From assembly GCA_955652855.1 (NCBI GenBank), contig CATPCN010000722.1, positions 1 through 8,312 on the forward strand: 8,312 nt of DNA, written 5' to 3'. The translations under genes and the position numbers were made by a program. Source of the stretch: an uncultured Chthoniobacterales bacterium (GTDB taxonomy: Bacteria; Verrucomicrobiota; Verrucomicrobiae; Chthoniobacterales; UBA10450). Positions 7,461 through 8,312 of the stretch are shown one piece after another; position 1 is the stretch's first letter; every line of letters begins with the position of its first letter. Below the pieces are notes generated by a model. It did no database searches and was not told the origin of the DNA. It worked only from the letters and a program-made list of their open reading frames with translations.

Positions 7461-8033
7461 TTATTCCTCGTCTCCGGTGGACGCATCACTCTTGGCAACC
7501 AGATCTACGAGCTTCTTCTCGGGCTCAAGCCGAATCGGCTCTTCTTCCCAGATCAACCCAAGGCTCTTCGCGTGTGCGCTGAGCGAGTCCAGAGCCCCGA
7601 GTGCCGCTTCCGTGGAGATCTCGTCAAAGTGATGTTCGGTCGCTGTTCTACCGAGCCACTCAAATCGTGGAGTCTCGACAGGAATCAATTGGCATCGCGA
7701 GCGGAGTTGATAACCTTCCTCAATTTGCAGCGCGAGAGCAAGCACGCCCAACGCGGCGATGACCGCGCGGCCCGCAACATCTACTTCCGGTGTGTTCTTA
7801 TCGGCCAGCGGGAAGCGGAGTTTTCGAATCTGCGTAAAGGAGAGGACTGCGGTTTGACGTGCTTCGCGAAAGGTGACGCCGCCTTCCTTGATTGTCGGCG
7901 GGATGTTGCCATGATTTATTTCCGCCGGGGTTCCCTTCGCTCGATACAATTGCGGCTTACCTTTGGCTTGCTTAGCCTTTGATGGATCAAGCGTCCATTG
8001 CTCTGACGCGCTCTCGAATACCACGCCATCCAT
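7461..8033 (-). CDS. csb1: Csb1 (Cas7) C-terminal part, downstream of a frameshift
   Basis: This 190-residue frame holds the C-terminal two thirds of the visible Csb1, the GSU0053-family Cas7 that coats the crRNA spacer in repeated copies. Typical blocks are GGVTFREARQTAVLSFTQIR (51-70), KLRFPLADK, VAGRAVIAALGVLALALQIE and the following GYQLRSRCQLIP, ending in an acidic tail. The ATG at 8033 is unlikely to be the natural start. It has no Shine-Dalgarno site, and the residues before it in the family are encoded upstream in another frame (see the entry at 7916-8312). Adding one A to the run of six A (8039-8034 region) joins the two frames as DPLGIKK-MDGVVFE. The gene ends 6 bases before the csb2 start. 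Confidence 0.88.
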   Translation of the reverse strand: MDGVVFESASEQWTLDPSKAKQAKGKPQLYRAKGTPAEINHGNIPPTIKEGGVTFREARQTAVLSFTQIRKLRFPLADKNTPEVDVAGRAVIAALGVLALALQIEEGYQLRSRCQLIPVETPRFEWLGRTATEHHFDEISTEAALGALDSLSAHAKSLGLIWEEEPIRLEPEKKLVDLVAKSDASTGDEE

Positions 8034-8312
8034 TTTTTGATGCCCAGCGGGTCAATACGGGAAGCTGTCTTCACCCCCCGCTTGACGTCTACGCCGATGA
8101 TTTCAGATACCAGCGCCCTGGCGAACTTAGCACTATTAACTCCGCTTTCACTTTGTGAATCCCAGGTGCCGAAGAGGAGGGCCGTCGGACAAACCCGAAA
8201 CATCGCCGTGGCGTTCCATGCACGCGCAGCCGCCATTTGCTTGCCGATTTCCGAATCGCGAAATCGCTGATGGTGGGTATTTACTTGACTCAGGTAACCC
8301 CAACATGTAGTA
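7916..8312 (-). pseudogene. csb1: Csb1 (Cas7) 5' segment, frameshifted, open at the window end
   Basis: The frame is open from the window end, so the true start lies beyond 8312. It reads YLSQVNTHHQRFRDSEIGKQ and then Met at 8236, which is internal. Family-like sequence follows: CPTALLFGTWDS, SAKFARALVSEIIGVDV and TASRIDPLGIKK. These are typical Csb1 blocks. After the run of six A (8039-8034) the frame leaves the family and runs through non-homologous residues to a TAA at 7918-7916, while the real continuation is in the -1 frame at 8033-7461. Without slippage or correction, the protein would be a Cas7 truncated near its middle. I see no repeat or insertion at the junction, only the homopolymer. 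Confidence 0.82.

Noticed and set aside
7113..7982. Long plus-strand ORF of 289 codons opposite csb1 and csb2
   Set aside because: It lies wholly antisense to frames with clear Csb1 and Csb2 blocks, is basic and low in recognisable motifs, and spans the gap between two genes. It is a shadow of GC-rich coding sequence.

Overview
The window holds most of a type I-G (formerly I-U) CRISPR-Cas locus, with every gene on the minus strand. It is dense and moderately GC-rich by eye, with genes that overlap or nearly touch, as in a bacterial chromosome. I see no ribosomal RNA, tRNA, transposase or other marker that would name the organism.

In the direction of transcription (high to low coordinates) the layout is: csb1/cas7, whose 5' end lies beyond the window and whose frame is broken near 8034-8039; csb2, the Cas5-Cas6 fusion of this subtype, here split into a Cas5-like ORF (7454-6810) and a Cas6-like ORF (6813-6100) that overlap by ATGA; cas3 with the helicase first and the HD nuclease last (6110-3387); a 301-residue Cas8-like or Cas3-associated protein (3394-2489); cas2 (2487-2197); a cas4-cas1 fusion (2193-430); a 177-base leader (429-253); and a CRISPR array with four identical 36-base repeats and three spacers (252-1). 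The array may continue past base 1.

The genes divide into an interference part and an adaptation part. Csb1 should form the Cascade backbone on the crRNA. The Cas5 half of Csb2 should hold the crRNA 5' handle and the Cas6 half should cut the precursor in the palindromic repeat. Cas3 degrades the target. Cas4-Cas1 and Cas2 select, trim and insert new spacers at the leader end of the array, which lies directly downstream of cas1. The chain of short gaps and overlaps fits one polycistronic transcript whose promoter is outside the window.

The most notable observation is that both crRNA-binding genes, csb1 and csb2, are interrupted by -1 shifts. Each break sits at a short homopolymer (six A, four G), while cas3, cas2 and cas4-cas1 are intact. 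This could be decay of interference with adaptation kept, programmed or transcriptional slippage, a real split of Csb2 into separate Cas5 and Cas6 subunits, or sequencing indels. The sequence alone does not decide. Other points are the perfect 20-base palindrome inside each repeat, a second perfect 16-base palindrome in the leader, and an internal start candidate in the Cas8-like gene.
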